Positions 26,511 to 34,802 of a stretch of 64,000 nt of DNA are shown in pieces. The notes below the pieces were generated by a model. It worked only from the letters and a program-made list of their open reading frames with translations, was not told the origin of the DNA and searched no databases. Origin of the DNA: Myxococcales bacterium (GTDB lineage Bacteria > Myxococcota_A > Polyangia > Polyangiales > Polyangiaceae). The DNA lies in contig JANXLV010000139.1 in assembly GCA_025355005.1 (NCBI GenBank), positions 53,432 to 117,431 on the forward strand, written 5' to 3'. Position 1 is the first letter of the stretch, and each line of letters begins with the position of its first letter. The position numbers and the translations under genes are program-made.

Positions 26511-27659
26511 TCATTCGTAGACGAACATGAGGGGTCCCGGGAATACCCAGGAGAGCCCCTCGCGAAGCCTGTCGCGCCAGTTTTCCCAGTTGTGACCGTC
26601 GCGAGCCTCGACGAAGCGTACCTGCATACCAGTCGCGTCGAGCAGCGGGACCATCGAGCGATTCTCGTAGATGAGCGATTCGTACACGCCGCATGACACG
26701 AAGATGCGCTCGCTCACGGCGACGGGCTCATTGCGATAGCGGTTCATGAACTCCACCACGCGATCGAACAGCGGACCGCGGCGATTCCGCTTCCCGATGT
26801 CCGTGAACGCGAACGACCCGGACTGCAGGAGCAAGCGGCCCCAGAAGCCCGGATAGCGGCACGCCGTGGAGAAGGACGCGACCGCGCCGAAGCTCGCGCC
26901 CATCAGGCAGCGCGCCTGCGGGCGATCGTAGAGCGGGAACCGCGCGGCCAGATCGGGCACGAGCTCCTCGGTCAAGAAGCGCGCGTGCGCCTCGTCGTTC
27001 GCGTATTCCCGGAGGCGATCCGGTGAGTCGGTGAAGGCGACGATCACGTCGGGAATTTCCAGGCGATGAATGAGGTTGTCGAGGACCTCCTTCATGCTCG
27101 CGTAGTTCAGGTAGTCCTTGCCGTCGTGCACGACGACGAGCGGATACTGACGCGAGCGGCGAAAGCGCGCGGGCAAATACATCTGCACGTTGCGACGGCC
27201 CTCGAGGCTGGGGCTGTCGAAGACCAGCTGGTCGATGGTGCCGGGCCGCGCGAGGTCGTCTTTGGTGGACCAGTCGGGCGCCTCGTAGCCGACCGCTTGC
27301 AGCACGGAGTTCGCGCCGAACGGATCACGCGCGCGGTTCGGGTTGCGCGGGTCCTCGATCCACTCGCCCTTGCCGTTGCGCAGGACCTCGAACTTGTATT
27401 CGATGCGCGAGCCCTCGGGGATGTCGAGCGTGAGGAACCACAGGTCCGTGTGCGGCAAGCGTGAGAGCGCGGTGGCGGTCTCCAGGCCGTAGATCCAGTG
27501 ACGCAGGTTCACGCCCTCCGCGTCGCCGCGCCAGACGAACGTCACGTTTGGCCCCTCCGTGAGGGGGAACTGCTTGCCGGCGAGGAACTCGTCCACCTTG
27601 CGGGCGTCCGTGCCGGGCATCATCAAGGTCGTGATCGCAAGCGGCGTGAGGCCGGTCAT
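26511..27659 (-). CDS. Esterase with N-terminal E-set domain
   Basis: This 382-residue protein has an early-set beta domain (about 38-125, including IEYKFEV and EDPRNPNRARDPFG) followed by an esterase domain. The nucleophile is S256 in GASFGAV and the His is H356 in DGHNWENW. This architecture recalls enterochelin-esterase-like hydrolases. ATG 27659 is used: it overlaps the upstream stop (ATGA) and begins exactly where family resemblance starts, although the frame is open further upstream. It probably cleaves an ester or amide product of the operon. Confidence 0.83.
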   Translation of the reverse strand: MTGLTPLAITTLMMPGTDARKVDEFLAGKQFPLTEGPNVTFVWRGDAEGVNLRHWIYGLETATALSRLPHTDLWFLTLDIPEGSRIEYKFEVLRNGKGEWIEDPRNPNRARDPFGANSVLQAVGYEAPDWSTKDDLARPGTIDQLVFDSPSLEGRRNVQMYLPARFRRSRQYPLVVVHDGKDYLNYASMKEVLDNLIHRLEIPDVIVAFTDSPDRLREYANDEAHARFLTEELVPDLAARFPLYDRPQARCLMGASFGAVASFSTACRYPGFWGRLLLQSGSFAFTDIGKRNRRGPLFDRVVEFMNRYRNEPVAVSERIFVSCGVYESLIYENRSMVPLLDATGMQVRFVEARDGHNWENWRDRLREGLSWVFPGPLMFVYE

Positions 27660-28645
27660 GACGCCACGTGTCCTTTCATGGGGGGCACGGAGTGACGGGC
27701 CACGCTGAGCGCGTGCGTCCCGTCTTCGCGCAGTTCGAACACCCCACCCTGCTGACTCTCGACGCGACCGGACTTCCAGCGCGCGCGCGACCGCTCGGGC
27801 ATCGCTAGGCACACCGCAGGCGCAAATCTGCGCGCCATGAGCTGCACGCGCTCCTTGTCGTCCAGGCGAAGGCGAAACTCCGGCTGCGGAAGCACCACGA
27901 CGCCCGGCGCGAGCCCCAGCCCTGCGTCCAGCACTTCAGCGGCACCAACACCCTGCGGCGGCGAGTCGTGGAAGAGGACCACGCGCTCACTGATGGCCAT
28001 GGCGCCTGCGCACCACGCGAAGATGGCCTTGCCGCCGAGCATCGGCGCGATGCCGAACAGATCGAGCCGGTTCAGGAGCGACGCGACGTGACCGCCAGCG
28101 ATCGCGACGCCCTCGGAGCCCGCGATGATCTCGGCGATCTCCGAGCGGTGCTTCGCGAGCGCGGGCCTCTTCAACGGCCTGTATCGATCCTCGAACTCAC
28201 CGCGGTCGATCGCGCAGCGAGAAAGGTGCATGTGATCCAGATCGCGGATCGCCTGGATCGACGCGTGTGCTTCGTCTTCGAGGATCGCCTCGGGCGCCTG
28301 ACGCTGCCGGATCACCTGGGCGGCGTCGAGCGCGTGCTCCAGGCGGATGCGATAGAAATCCTGACGGTGGCGGAGCAGCGCCTGGCGCTCGCGGTGGGCC
28401 TTGTGGAACTCCGGATCGGCGCGGAACACCTCCTCGGCGCGGGCGTGCAGGCGCAGGTTCTCCGTGGTGACCGAGAGCGTGGCCAGGTGCTCCTCGAGGT
28501 CGTCGTCTTCCTCTTCGCGCTCCTGCCAGCCTGCGGTGATGGCCGCGATGCGACCCTTGATGCCGAGGTCCTTCACGGCCTCCACCAGCGTGGGATCGAA
28601 TCGTTGTGCGCCCAGAAGGACGACGGCGCGGGGTGCTTTCGGCAT
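27656..28645 (-). CDS. Peptidase-S51-like hydrolase with Cys nucleophile
   Basis: This 329-residue protein resembles peptidase E/cyanophycinase (S51, class-I-GATase-like fold). AIAGGHVASLLNRLDLF is followed by the nucleophile elbow FAWCAGAMAIS, where C212 takes the place of the usual Ser, and FHDSPPQG with H226. An acidic and a helical region (residues 40-160) precedes it. Cyanophycinase cleaves beta-aspartyl linkages, so a role in cutting an unusual amide is attractive but inferred. It follows ATP-grasp A by 11 bases and overlaps the next gene by 4. Confidence 0.65.
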   Translation of the reverse strand: MPKAPRAVVLLGAQRFDPTLVEAVKDLGIKGRIAAITAGWQEREEEDDDLEEHLATLSVTTENLRLHARAEEVFRADPEFHKAHRERQALLRHRQDFYRIRLEHALDAAQVIRQRQAPEAILEDEAHASIQAIRDLDHMHLSRCAIDRGEFEDRYRPLKRPALAKHRSEIAEIIAGSEGVAIAGGHVASLLNRLDLFGIAPMLGGKAIFAWCAGAMAISERVVLFHDSPPQGVGAAEVLDAGLGLAPGVVVLPQPEFRLRLDDKERVQLMARRFAPAVCLAMPERSRARWKSGRVESQQGGVFELREDGTHALSVARHSVPPMKGHVAS

Positions 28646-28656
28646 TTTTCCGGGGG

Positions 28657-29928
28657 TCAGGCCGCGCGGACCTTGAGGGTCTGCCCGACGAAATCGAGCA
28701 TCCCCCGAAGCTCGTCGTAGTTGGGGTGTTTCATGCGGACCCAGGCGTTTGCCATGAAGCCAGCGGAGACGGGCTGCGTGGGCGTACCGGGCTCGGGCAA
28801 GTGGTAGTCGATGACCCACTCGCCGAAGCGCCGCTGCACCTCGCTGACGTTGTCGTAGCCGACGATGTTTCCGTCGCAGCTCGGACGCAGCGCGATGATG
28901 CCGGCGGAGTAGCGACGCGAGAGGGTCTGGCTGGGCTTGCCGAAGATCACGGCCATGGCCCACTCCTTGTAGATGTCGAAGTCGTTCCCGACCGCGTAGA
29001 GATCCCATGCGCGCACGCCCGGCGGCCTGCAGCCGATCTCGCTGAATTTGAGGCCTTTCGGCCCGAAGAACCATTCCATGTGCGTCGCTGTCGCTGCGTC
29101 CGTGAGGCCGAGGGTCTCGATGACCTTCTTCCCCATCTCGCGCACCTCCGTGTACGCGGGCGCGGTGTCGATGCGGTTCGTGGTGATGAACTGCGGAGAG
29201 ATCCAGCGCGTGCGCATCGCCTCGAGCACGTTCGGATAGTAGTGGCAGGCGAAGTCGTGGATGATCCGTCCGCCCCCTTCGCCCGCGCTCCCGCTCCCGC
29301 CGCTCCCGCCAACCGTGAGCGTGTCGTAGAAGCCCTCGTGGCCGTCGATGAACTCCTCGATGGCCACGCTGCGGCCACGCTCCACGCCGAACGACGTCAG
29401 CGCGGCGCGCAGCTCGTCATCGGAGTCCACGCGCACGGTGCCCGACGCGCCCGCTGCGTCGCGCGGCTTCACCACGAGCGGAAAGCCGACCTTGTTCGCG
29501 AACTCGCGGATCTCCTCCGTGCTCGCGCTGCCGAGCGACTGCGCGCAGGGAATGCCTGCTGCGGCGAGCGCCTCCTTCATGGCCGGCTTGTCGCGGCAGA
29601 GGAACGTGGACTTCACGCTGGTCCCGGGGATACCGCAGCGCTCGCGCACGCGCGCCGCACACATGACGTGCGCCTCCACGACTGCCTCGAGCCGGTCGAC
29701 GTTCACCCTGCCCTGGATGAAGCGGACCTTCTGAAGGACCTCTTCCTCGTTCGTGATGTTGCCGACCTGCTCGTAGTGGAAGAGCCAGTTCTGGAGGTCC
29801 GCATCGAGCGCGGATTTCGGACGTTCACCGATGCCCGTGACGCGCGCACCGCACGCCGCGAGCGCGCGCACGAACTCGCGTTGGTTGGCCGGAAAACAGG
29901 GCTCCAGGAAGACGACATCGAAGGCCAT
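28657..29928 (-). CDS. ATP-grasp ligase A (carboxylate-amine ligase-like)
   Basis: This 423-residue protein is a carbamoyl-phosphate-synthase/PurK-like ATP-grasp. The core shows GFPLVVKPRDAAGASGT (ATP-binding Lys), AIEEFIDGHEGFYD, and the metal-binding strand HMEWFFGPKG then FSEIGCRPPG. It is clearly paralogous to the proteins at 32214-33431 and 33532-34749. A glycine/serine-rich insertion (GGSGGSGSAGEGGG) interrupts it where the paralogues have a simple GG turn. First gene of the eight-gene minus-strand operon; divergent from glgA. Confidence 0.83.
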   Translation of the reverse strand: MAFDVVFLEPCFPANQREFVRALAACGARVTGIGERPKSALDADLQNWLFHYEQVGNITNEEEVLQKVRFIQGRVNVDRLEAVVEAHVMCAARVRERCGIPGTSVKSTFLCRDKPAMKEALAAAGIPCAQSLGSASTEEIREFANKVGFPLVVKPRDAAGASGTVRVDSDDELRAALTSFGVERGRSVAIEEFIDGHEGFYDTLTVGGSGGSGSAGEGGGRIIHDFACHYYPNVLEAMRTRWISPQFITTNRIDTAPAYTEVREMGKKVIETLGLTDAATATHMEWFFGPKGLKFSEIGCRPPGVRAWDLYAVGNDFDIYKEWAMAVIFGKPSQTLSRRYSAGIIALRPSCDGNIVGYDNVSEVQRRFGEWVIDYHLPEPGTPTQPVSAGFMANAWVRMKHPNYDELRGMLDFVGQTLKVRAA

Positions 29929-29943
29929 GGTCTAGGGGTGCAC

Positions 29944-29967
29944 GCTATAGCACTCAGCTGCTATAGG
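29944..29967. promoter_or_regulatory. Divergent ATP-grasp A / glgA control region
   Basis: Only 46 bases separate the two starts. Two copies of CTATAG (29945-29950 and 29961-29966) occur. One gives a minus-strand -10-like TATAGC 15 bases before ATP-grasp A; the other gives TATAGG 7 bases before the GTG of glgA. Expression of the operon and glgA is likely linked through this short region. Confidence 0.45.
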
Positions 29968-29974
29968 GGGCGCG

Positions 29975-31432
29975 GTGAAAGTACTGTTCGTAGCCTCCGA
30001 AGTGACCCCGTTCGCCAAGAGCGGGGGCCTGGGGGATGTGTCTGCCGCCCTTCCGCGGGCCCTCCAGGGCCGCGGGCACGACGTCCGGATCGTGATGCCG
30101 ATGTACAGCCGCGTCCGCAAGGCGGGTCGGTCGTTCGAGCCCGTGGTGAAGGATGCGCAGATCGATCTCGGCGGCCTGCGCGTCATCTTCTCGATCTACG
30201 AGGCGAAGCTCCCCGACGCGGAAGTGCCCGTGTATTTCGTCTGGTGCCCGAGCCTGTACGACCGCCCCGGCATCTACACGCAGGACAGCGACGAGCACCT
30301 CCGCTTCATCGTGCTCTCGTGGGCGTCGCTGGTCCTCTGCCAGCGCCTCGGGTTCTCGCCGGACATCGTTCATGCGAACGATTGGCAGACCGCCCTCCTT
30401 CCGCTGCTCTTGAGGACCGCGTTCTCGTGGGATCGCCTCTTCGCGCGCACGAAGACCGTGCTGACGATCCACAACATCGGGCATCAGGGCGGCTTCGACG
30501 CGAAGATCCTTCCGCACACCGGGATGGCGAACGACGCGCACCTGTTCCACCAGGATTTCCTGCGCGAGGGCCGCGTGAACTTCTTGCTCACGGGCATCCT
30601 CTACGCGAACGCCATCACCACGGTGAGCCCGACGTACGCGCGCGAGATCCAGACGCCCGAGCACGGCGTCGGCCTCGACTCATTCCTCCGGAGCCGACGC
30701 GACGTGCTCTTCGGCGTGCTCAACGGCATCGACGAGGGCGAATGGAATCCGGGCACGGACCGGAGCCTTCCGGCGAACTACAGCGCTGAGGATCTCTCCG
30801 GCAAGGAGAAGTGCAAGGAGGCGCTGCTCGCGGCGGCCGGCCTTCCATACGTGACCGGCGTTCCACTGCTTGGAATCGTCTCGCGGCTCGCGTGGCAGAA
30901 GGGCTTCGACCTGTGCTTCGGCGTGCTACCGCAGCTCTTCGCGTCGCGCGCGGTGCAGATGGTGGTGCTCGGTACGGGCGAGCCGCAGTACGAGGCGCTC
31001 TTCCACGGGCTCGCGCGGCGCTTCGGCAAGCAAGTGACGTATCGCCCGGGCTTCAGTGAGCCGCTCGCCCACCAGATCGAAGCGGGCTCCGACTTCTTCC
31101 TCATGCCGTCGCGCTACGAGCCGTGCGGTCTGAACCAGATGTACAGCCTGCGCTACGGAACGGCGCCCATCGTCCACCGTACGGGCGGCCTCGCGGATAC
31201 GGTCTCGCCCTTCGACGCGCGGCGCGAGCGAGGCACGGGCTTCGTGTTCAATCACTTCGACGAAGGCGGGCTGCGCTATGGCCTCAGCGCAGCGCTCGCC
31301 ACGTTCGGACAGGGCCGGCCCGAGGATCGCGCGCGCATGGCCACGCTCCAGCGCAACGGCATGCGTCAGCGCTTCGGCTGGGACGAGCGCATCGGCTCCT
31401 ACGAATCGATCTACAAGCTGCTCGCTGCCTGA
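29975..31432 (+). CDS. glgA: Glycogen synthase
   Basis: This 485-residue GT5 enzyme transfers glucose from ADP-glucose to alpha-1,4-glucan. Diagnostic motifs are the N-terminal KSGGLGDV (ADP-glucose binding), HANDWQTALLP, TIHNIGHQG, NGIDEGEWNP, and the C-terminal SRYEPCGLNQMYSLRYGTAPIV and TGGLADTV. The start is GTG at 29975. No other glycogen gene (glgB, glgC, glgP) is present in the window. It is divergent from the ATP-grasp/GCS2 operon, 46 bases away. Confidence 0.95.
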   Translation: MKVLFVASEVTPFAKSGGLGDVSAALPRALQGRGHDVRIVMPMYSRVRKAGRSFEPVVKDAQIDLGGLRVIFSIYEAKLPDAEVPVYFVWCPSLYDRPGIYTQDSDEHLRFIVLSWASLVLCQRLGFSPDIVHANDWQTALLPLLLRTAFSWDRLFARTKTVLTIHNIGHQGGFDAKILPHTGMANDAHLFHQDFLREGRVNFLLTGILYANAITTVSPTYAREIQTPEHGVGLDSFLRSRRDVLFGVLNGIDEGEWNPGTDRSLPANYSAEDLSGKEKCKEALLAAAGLPYVTGVPLLGIVSRLAWQKGFDLCFGVLPQLFASRAVQMVVLGTGEPQYEALFHGLARRFGKQVTYRPGFSEPLAHQIEAGSDFFLMPSRYEPCGLNQMYSLRYGTAPIVHRTGGLADTVSPFDARRERGTGFVFNHFDEGGLRYGLSAALATFGQGRPEDRARMATLQRNGMRQRFGWDERIGSYESIYKLLAA

Positions 31433-31440
31433 AGCCGCTC

Positions 31441-31464
31441 CCGCACGCCCTCGGCGGAATTTTT
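31441..31464 (+). terminator. Weak intrinsic terminator candidate after glgA
   Basis: CGCC-CTC-GGCG (31446-31456) forms a short stem followed by AA and five T. The stem is only 4 base pairs, so the call is tentative. It starts about 14 bases after the glgA stop. Confidence 0.35.
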
Positions 31465-31633
31465 CACGCACGTGTCTCCGGTCGATGACGCCGTGGTTCG
31501 CGCCAGGCCCAGGTGCCCGCACCACCTCGATCTTGTTCATGGCGTGGATCGCGTGAAATGTAGGGGAATACACGAACAAGACCTACGGCACACCTCATGC
31601 TCCTCAGTGACTCACGCGCCGCTCGCGCGAAGA

Positions 31634-31654
31634 TCCGGGGTCTCCCGGAAGGAG
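31634..31654 (+). promoter_or_regulatory. Shine-Dalgarno overlapping a hairpin, 31662 gene
   Basis: GGAAGGAG (31647-31654) is a near-perfect ribosome binding site 7 bases before the ATG at 31662. The hairpin TCCGGG-GTCT-CCCGGA (31634-31649) overlaps its first three bases, so folding could limit translation. Confidence 0.5.
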
Positions 31655-31661
31655 TTCTCTC

Positions 31662-32180
31662 ATGTCTCGATCGATCAAGCTCGTCGCCCTCCTGGTTGCC
31701 GCGATGTCCACCGCCTGCGCCGCAGAGACCGACAACAGCGTGGAGGATCCCGCCGCCACCGGCGACACATCGCAGGACCTCGGCGGGTTCAATCGCCAGA
31801 CCGTCTACAACGAGGTGAAGGGCCACGCGAGCGCGCCAGGCGATCTCCTCAAGGTCGGCTACACCGACGAGAAGCTCGTCGCTGCGATCGGCTGGATGAA
31901 AGACCACGGAGCGCCCTCCTTCTACATCTCGGCGATCCGCTCCGACCACCACAACGACGGTTCCGCAGCCCACGCGGGCGGGCACTGCGCGGACATGTAC
32001 GCGACGAACGGCAGCGAAGCGAAGCGCCTCATCCAGCTGGCGTCACAGAACCCCTACGTCCACGAGATCGGATTGGGAGGCGCGTACAAGGCTTACCGCT
32101 CCTCGGTCACCAAATCGTACTTCAACGACAACAACGCGACGCACCTGCACATAGGAACCATCCACGCCTTCGGGAACTGA
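31662..32180 (+). CDS. M15-like peptidase lipoprotein
   Basis: This 172-residue protein has a lipoprotein signal (MSTAC lipobox, Cys at about 19). A small domain with SAAHAGGHCADMY and THLHIGTIH follows, matching the SxHxxGxAxD and HxH zinc patterns of LAS/M15 D-Ala-D-Ala peptidases. It probably trims peptidoglycan peptides, but sequence outside the motifs is divergent. The first extracytoplasmic segment (TDNSVEDPAATGDTSQD) is an acidic linker. It is followed by a hexamer repeat and the convergent ATP-grasp C gene. Confidence 0.65.
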   Translation: MSRSIKLVALLVAAMSTACAAETDNSVEDPAATGDTSQDLGGFNRQTVYNEVKGHASAPGDLLKVGYTDEKLVAAIGWMKDHGAPSFYISAIRSDHHNDGSAAHAGGHCADMYATNGSEAKRLIQLASQNPYVHEIGLGGAYKAYRSSVTKSYFNDNNATHLHIGTIHAFGN

Positions 32181-32182
32181 GC

Positions 32183-32212
32183 GACCTCCACTTCGACCTC
32201 CACCTCGACCTC
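32183..32212 (+). repeat. Five GACCTC-type hexamers between convergent genes
   Basis: The 33-base gap between the stops of the M15-like gene and ATP-grasp C consists almost wholly of GACCTC, CACTTC, GACCTC, CACCTC, GACCTC. It is related to the tracts at 11339 and 35656 and lies in the same orientation. Confidence 0.8.
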
Positions 32213-32213
32213 G

Positions 32214-33431
32214 TCAGGCGTAGTGGACCTTCACGGTCTCGATGATCTTCTTCAGCGCCGCCTTCACGACGTCGGTGTTCTCGTCTCTGACGATCACGTA
32301 GCCATCGCCTTCGTAGCTGTCGCTCTTCGGCGTTCCCACGTTCGGCAGGTCGGACTCGACGATGTACTTGCCGATGGCCTCGTATGCCTCGTGGAGCCCC
32401 TGGATGCCCGCGACGCGGCCGCGCCCCATGCCGCGAAGGTATGCGCAGCCCACGGCGTACTTGCGATTCCACGGGCCGTCGAAGGCGGAGTCCACCACTG
32501 CCCTCGCCCACGCGCGGTAGAGATCCACGTCGTGCGCGAGGCCCATCATGCGAGAGATGTTCGCACCGGGCGGGCGCTGCGCGATCTCTCCGATGGCCAG
32601 GCTTCCGTCGGGCCGCTGGAACCATTCCATGTGCGTGACGCCGTCGTCGAGGCCGAGCGCCTTCACGGCTGCCTTGCCCATCACGTGCGCGGCCTCGTAC
32701 TCGGCCCCCGAGATGTCGCGCGGCAACATGCAGGACCACTGGATCCACGGGTTCTCGAGCACGTCGAGGCAGCTCGGGAGGTAGTGCGAGATCGAGCACA
32801 GCTCCGGCACACCGCCGACCGTCACGGTCTCGAAGCTGAACTCTCTTCCCTTCAAGAACTCTTCCGCGAGCGTCGGGTTCGACGGAGACACTGACATCCC
32901 GCGCACGGCCTCCAGGAGCTCGGCCTCGTTGGCGACACGGAACGTCGCCTTCGCGCCCATGCCAGCCGGCGGCTTCAGCACGATCGGGAACCCGACGAGC
33001 GCGGCGAACTCGCGCGCGTCCTCCTCGTTGTGCACGAGGCGATGCTTCGCGACCGGCAGCCCCGCCTTCGCGAGCGCGACCTTCATGCGCGACTTGTCGC
33101 GAAAGAGCTCCGCGGTCTCCGGTGGCGTACCTGGCACGCCGAAGTGCGCGCGCACCTGCGCCAGCTGCACCATCGTGGGCTCGAGGATGCCGACGATGCG
33201 ATGGGGCTGCCCGTGCCGACGACGGAGCACCTCCACGCCGTCCAGGATGTCACGCCCGCTGAGCGGCTCCGTGATGCGGACGAGGTCGTCGTAGACGTTC
33301 GCGTCGCTGCCACCCGGCGGGGTGTGCACGACCCCGAGAAGGCGCACATCCGAAAGGCGCTTCACCGCGCGCACGAAGCGCATGGTGGTCTCGGCCGGGA
33401 ACGGGGCTACGAACACGACGTTTCGGGGCAT
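32214..33431 (-). CDS. ATP-grasp ligase C
   Basis: This 405-residue ATP-grasp protein is paralogous to A (28657-29928) and D (33532-34749). GFPIVLKPPAGMGA contains the ATP-binding K153, LAEEFLKGREFSFETVTVGG follows, and THMEWFQRPDG with IGEIAQRPPG supplies the metal-binding residues. ATG 33431 is chosen because paralogues begin at the same place (PRNVVFVAPFP); the open frame upstream is antisense to the neighbour's leader. It is transcribed divergently from D across 100 bases. Substrates unknown. Confidence 0.82.
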   Translation of the reverse strand: MPRNVVFVAPFPAETTMRFVRAVKRLSDVRLLGVVHTPPGGSDANVYDDLVRITEPLSGRDILDGVEVLRRRHGQPHRIVGILEPTMVQLAQVRAHFGVPGTPPETAELFRDKSRMKVALAKAGLPVAKHRLVHNEEDAREFAALVGFPIVLKPPAGMGAKATFRVANEAELLEAVRGMSVSPSNPTLAEEFLKGREFSFETVTVGGVPELCSISHYLPSCLDVLENPWIQWSCMLPRDISGAEYEAAHVMGKAAVKALGLDDGVTHMEWFQRPDGSLAIGEIAQRPPGANISRMMGLAHDVDLYRAWARAVVDSAFDGPWNRKYAVGCAYLRGMGRGRVAGIQGLHEAYEAIGKYIVESDLPNVGTPKSDSYEGDGYVIVRDENTDVVKAALKKIIETVKVHYA

Positions 33432-33531
33432 GGGCGCACCTTCGCAAGGGCCGCGACGCTCGTCAACCCCGTCACGGAAACGTGGCCATGCGGACGCGCA
33501 GAACCGCCGCTCCTCGTGGTATTCGTCGGGC

Positions 33532-34749
33532 ATGCGCGTCGTCTTCCTCGCCCCGCTCTATCCGCCGGAAATGATCCAGTACACGCGTGGCCTCGCTGAG
33601 GTCGGCGCGCAGGTCTACGGCGTGGCCGATACCCCGCGCGAGCACCTGCCGGACGCGGTGAAGCCCTACCTGCACGATTACTTGCAGGTTCCACGCATCA
33701 TGGACGAGGAGGACGTGATCGCGCGCGTCTCCGCGTGGCTGCGCGGCAAGACGATCGACCGCGTGGCCGCGAACTGGGAGCCGCTCGTCGTGCTCGCCGC
33801 GCGCCTGCGCGAGCGCTGGGGAATGCCCGGCATGAGCGTGGACACGGCTACGGGCTTCCGCGACAAGCAGCTGATGAAGGAGCGCGTGGCGAAGGCCGGC
33901 CTCCGCGTGCCCAGGTCGCGCCGCGTGCGCACCGAGACGGAGGTGCGCGCTGCGGCCGAGGAGATCGGCTACCCGCTCATCCTGAAGCCCATCGACGGCG
34001 CCGGCAGCGCGGACACGTACCGCATCACCAGCGTGAAGGAGCTGGAAGAGGTGCTCCCGCGCATGCGCGGCATCCCCGAGGCAAGCTGCGAGGAGTACAT
34101 CGAGGGCGAAGAGTTCACGTTCGACACCGTCTGCATCGGCGGAAAACCGGTCTTCGAGAACGTGGCGTCCTACCTGCCGAAGCCGCTGGAGATGCGCACG
34201 CAGGAGTGGATCTCGCCCGTGATCATCACCGTGCGCGACATGGAGCAGCAACGACTGCAAGGCGGCATCGAGCTCGGGCGCAAGGTGCTCACCGCGCTTG
34301 GCATGGACGACGGCTTCACGCACATGGAGTGGTACCTCACGAGCAAGGGCGAGGCCGTGTTCGGCGAGATCGGCGCGCGCCCCGGCGGCGCATGCCTCGT
34401 CGACCAGATGAACTACACTTGCGACATCGATCTCTTCCGCGAATGGGCCCGCGTGATCTGCCACAAGAAGTTCTCCGCGAGCACCGAGCGAAAGTACAAC
34501 GACGCGATCATCTTCAAGCGCGCGCTCGGCCGCGGACGAATCACCCGCATCGACGGCCTTGGCGCCTGGCGGCACGAGTGCGGCCAGTGGGTCACGGAGG
34601 ACCGCCTTCTGCGACCGGGCACGCCGCGACGCAACTGGAAGCACACGCTGCTGTCAGACGGCTGGGTCCAGGTTCGCCATCCGGACTGGGCGGAGGCCCA
34701 TCGCATGGCGTTCCTGGCGGCCACGAACATCAACATGTTCGCCGAATAA
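33532..34749 (+). CDS. ATP-grasp ligase D
   Basis: This 405-residue ATP-grasp protein shows ATP-binding K152 (YPLILKPIDGAGSADTY), EEYIEGEEFTFDTVCIGG, and metal ligands in HMEWY (E266) and FGEIGARPGG (E279, R283). The N-terminal RVVFLAPLYPPEMIQYTRGL matches the opening of paralogues A and C. ATG 33532 has a TATTCG hexamer 6 bases upstream. With C it forms a divergent ligase pair next to glgA and the eight-gene operon. Confidence 0.82.
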   Translation: MRVVFLAPLYPPEMIQYTRGLAEVGAQVYGVADTPREHLPDAVKPYLHDYLQVPRIMDEEDVIARVSAWLRGKTIDRVAANWEPLVVLAARLRERWGMPGMSVDTATGFRDKQLMKERVAKAGLRVPRSRRVRTETEVRAAAEEIGYPLILKPIDGAGSADTYRITSVKELEEVLPRMRGIPEASCEEYIEGEEFTFDTVCIGGKPVFENVASYLPKPLEMRTQEWISPVIITVRDMEQQRLQGGIELGRKVLTALGMDDGFTHMEWYLTSKGEAVFGEIGARPGGACLVDQMNYTCDIDLFREWARVICHKKFSASTERKYNDAIIFKRALGRGRITRIDGLGAWRHECGQWVTEDRLLRPGTPRRNWKHTLLSDGWVQVRHPDWAEAHRMAFLAATNINMFAE

Positions 34750-34802
34750 TCTGCGCCCGGGGGGTTCCCATGCGCCCCCGCCGGACTCATGATTCGGCGA
34801 CC

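Noticed and set aside
22458..26696. 1412-codon open frame on the plus strand
   Set aside because: It is antisense to three genes with clear catalytic motifs and is open only because of the GC bias.
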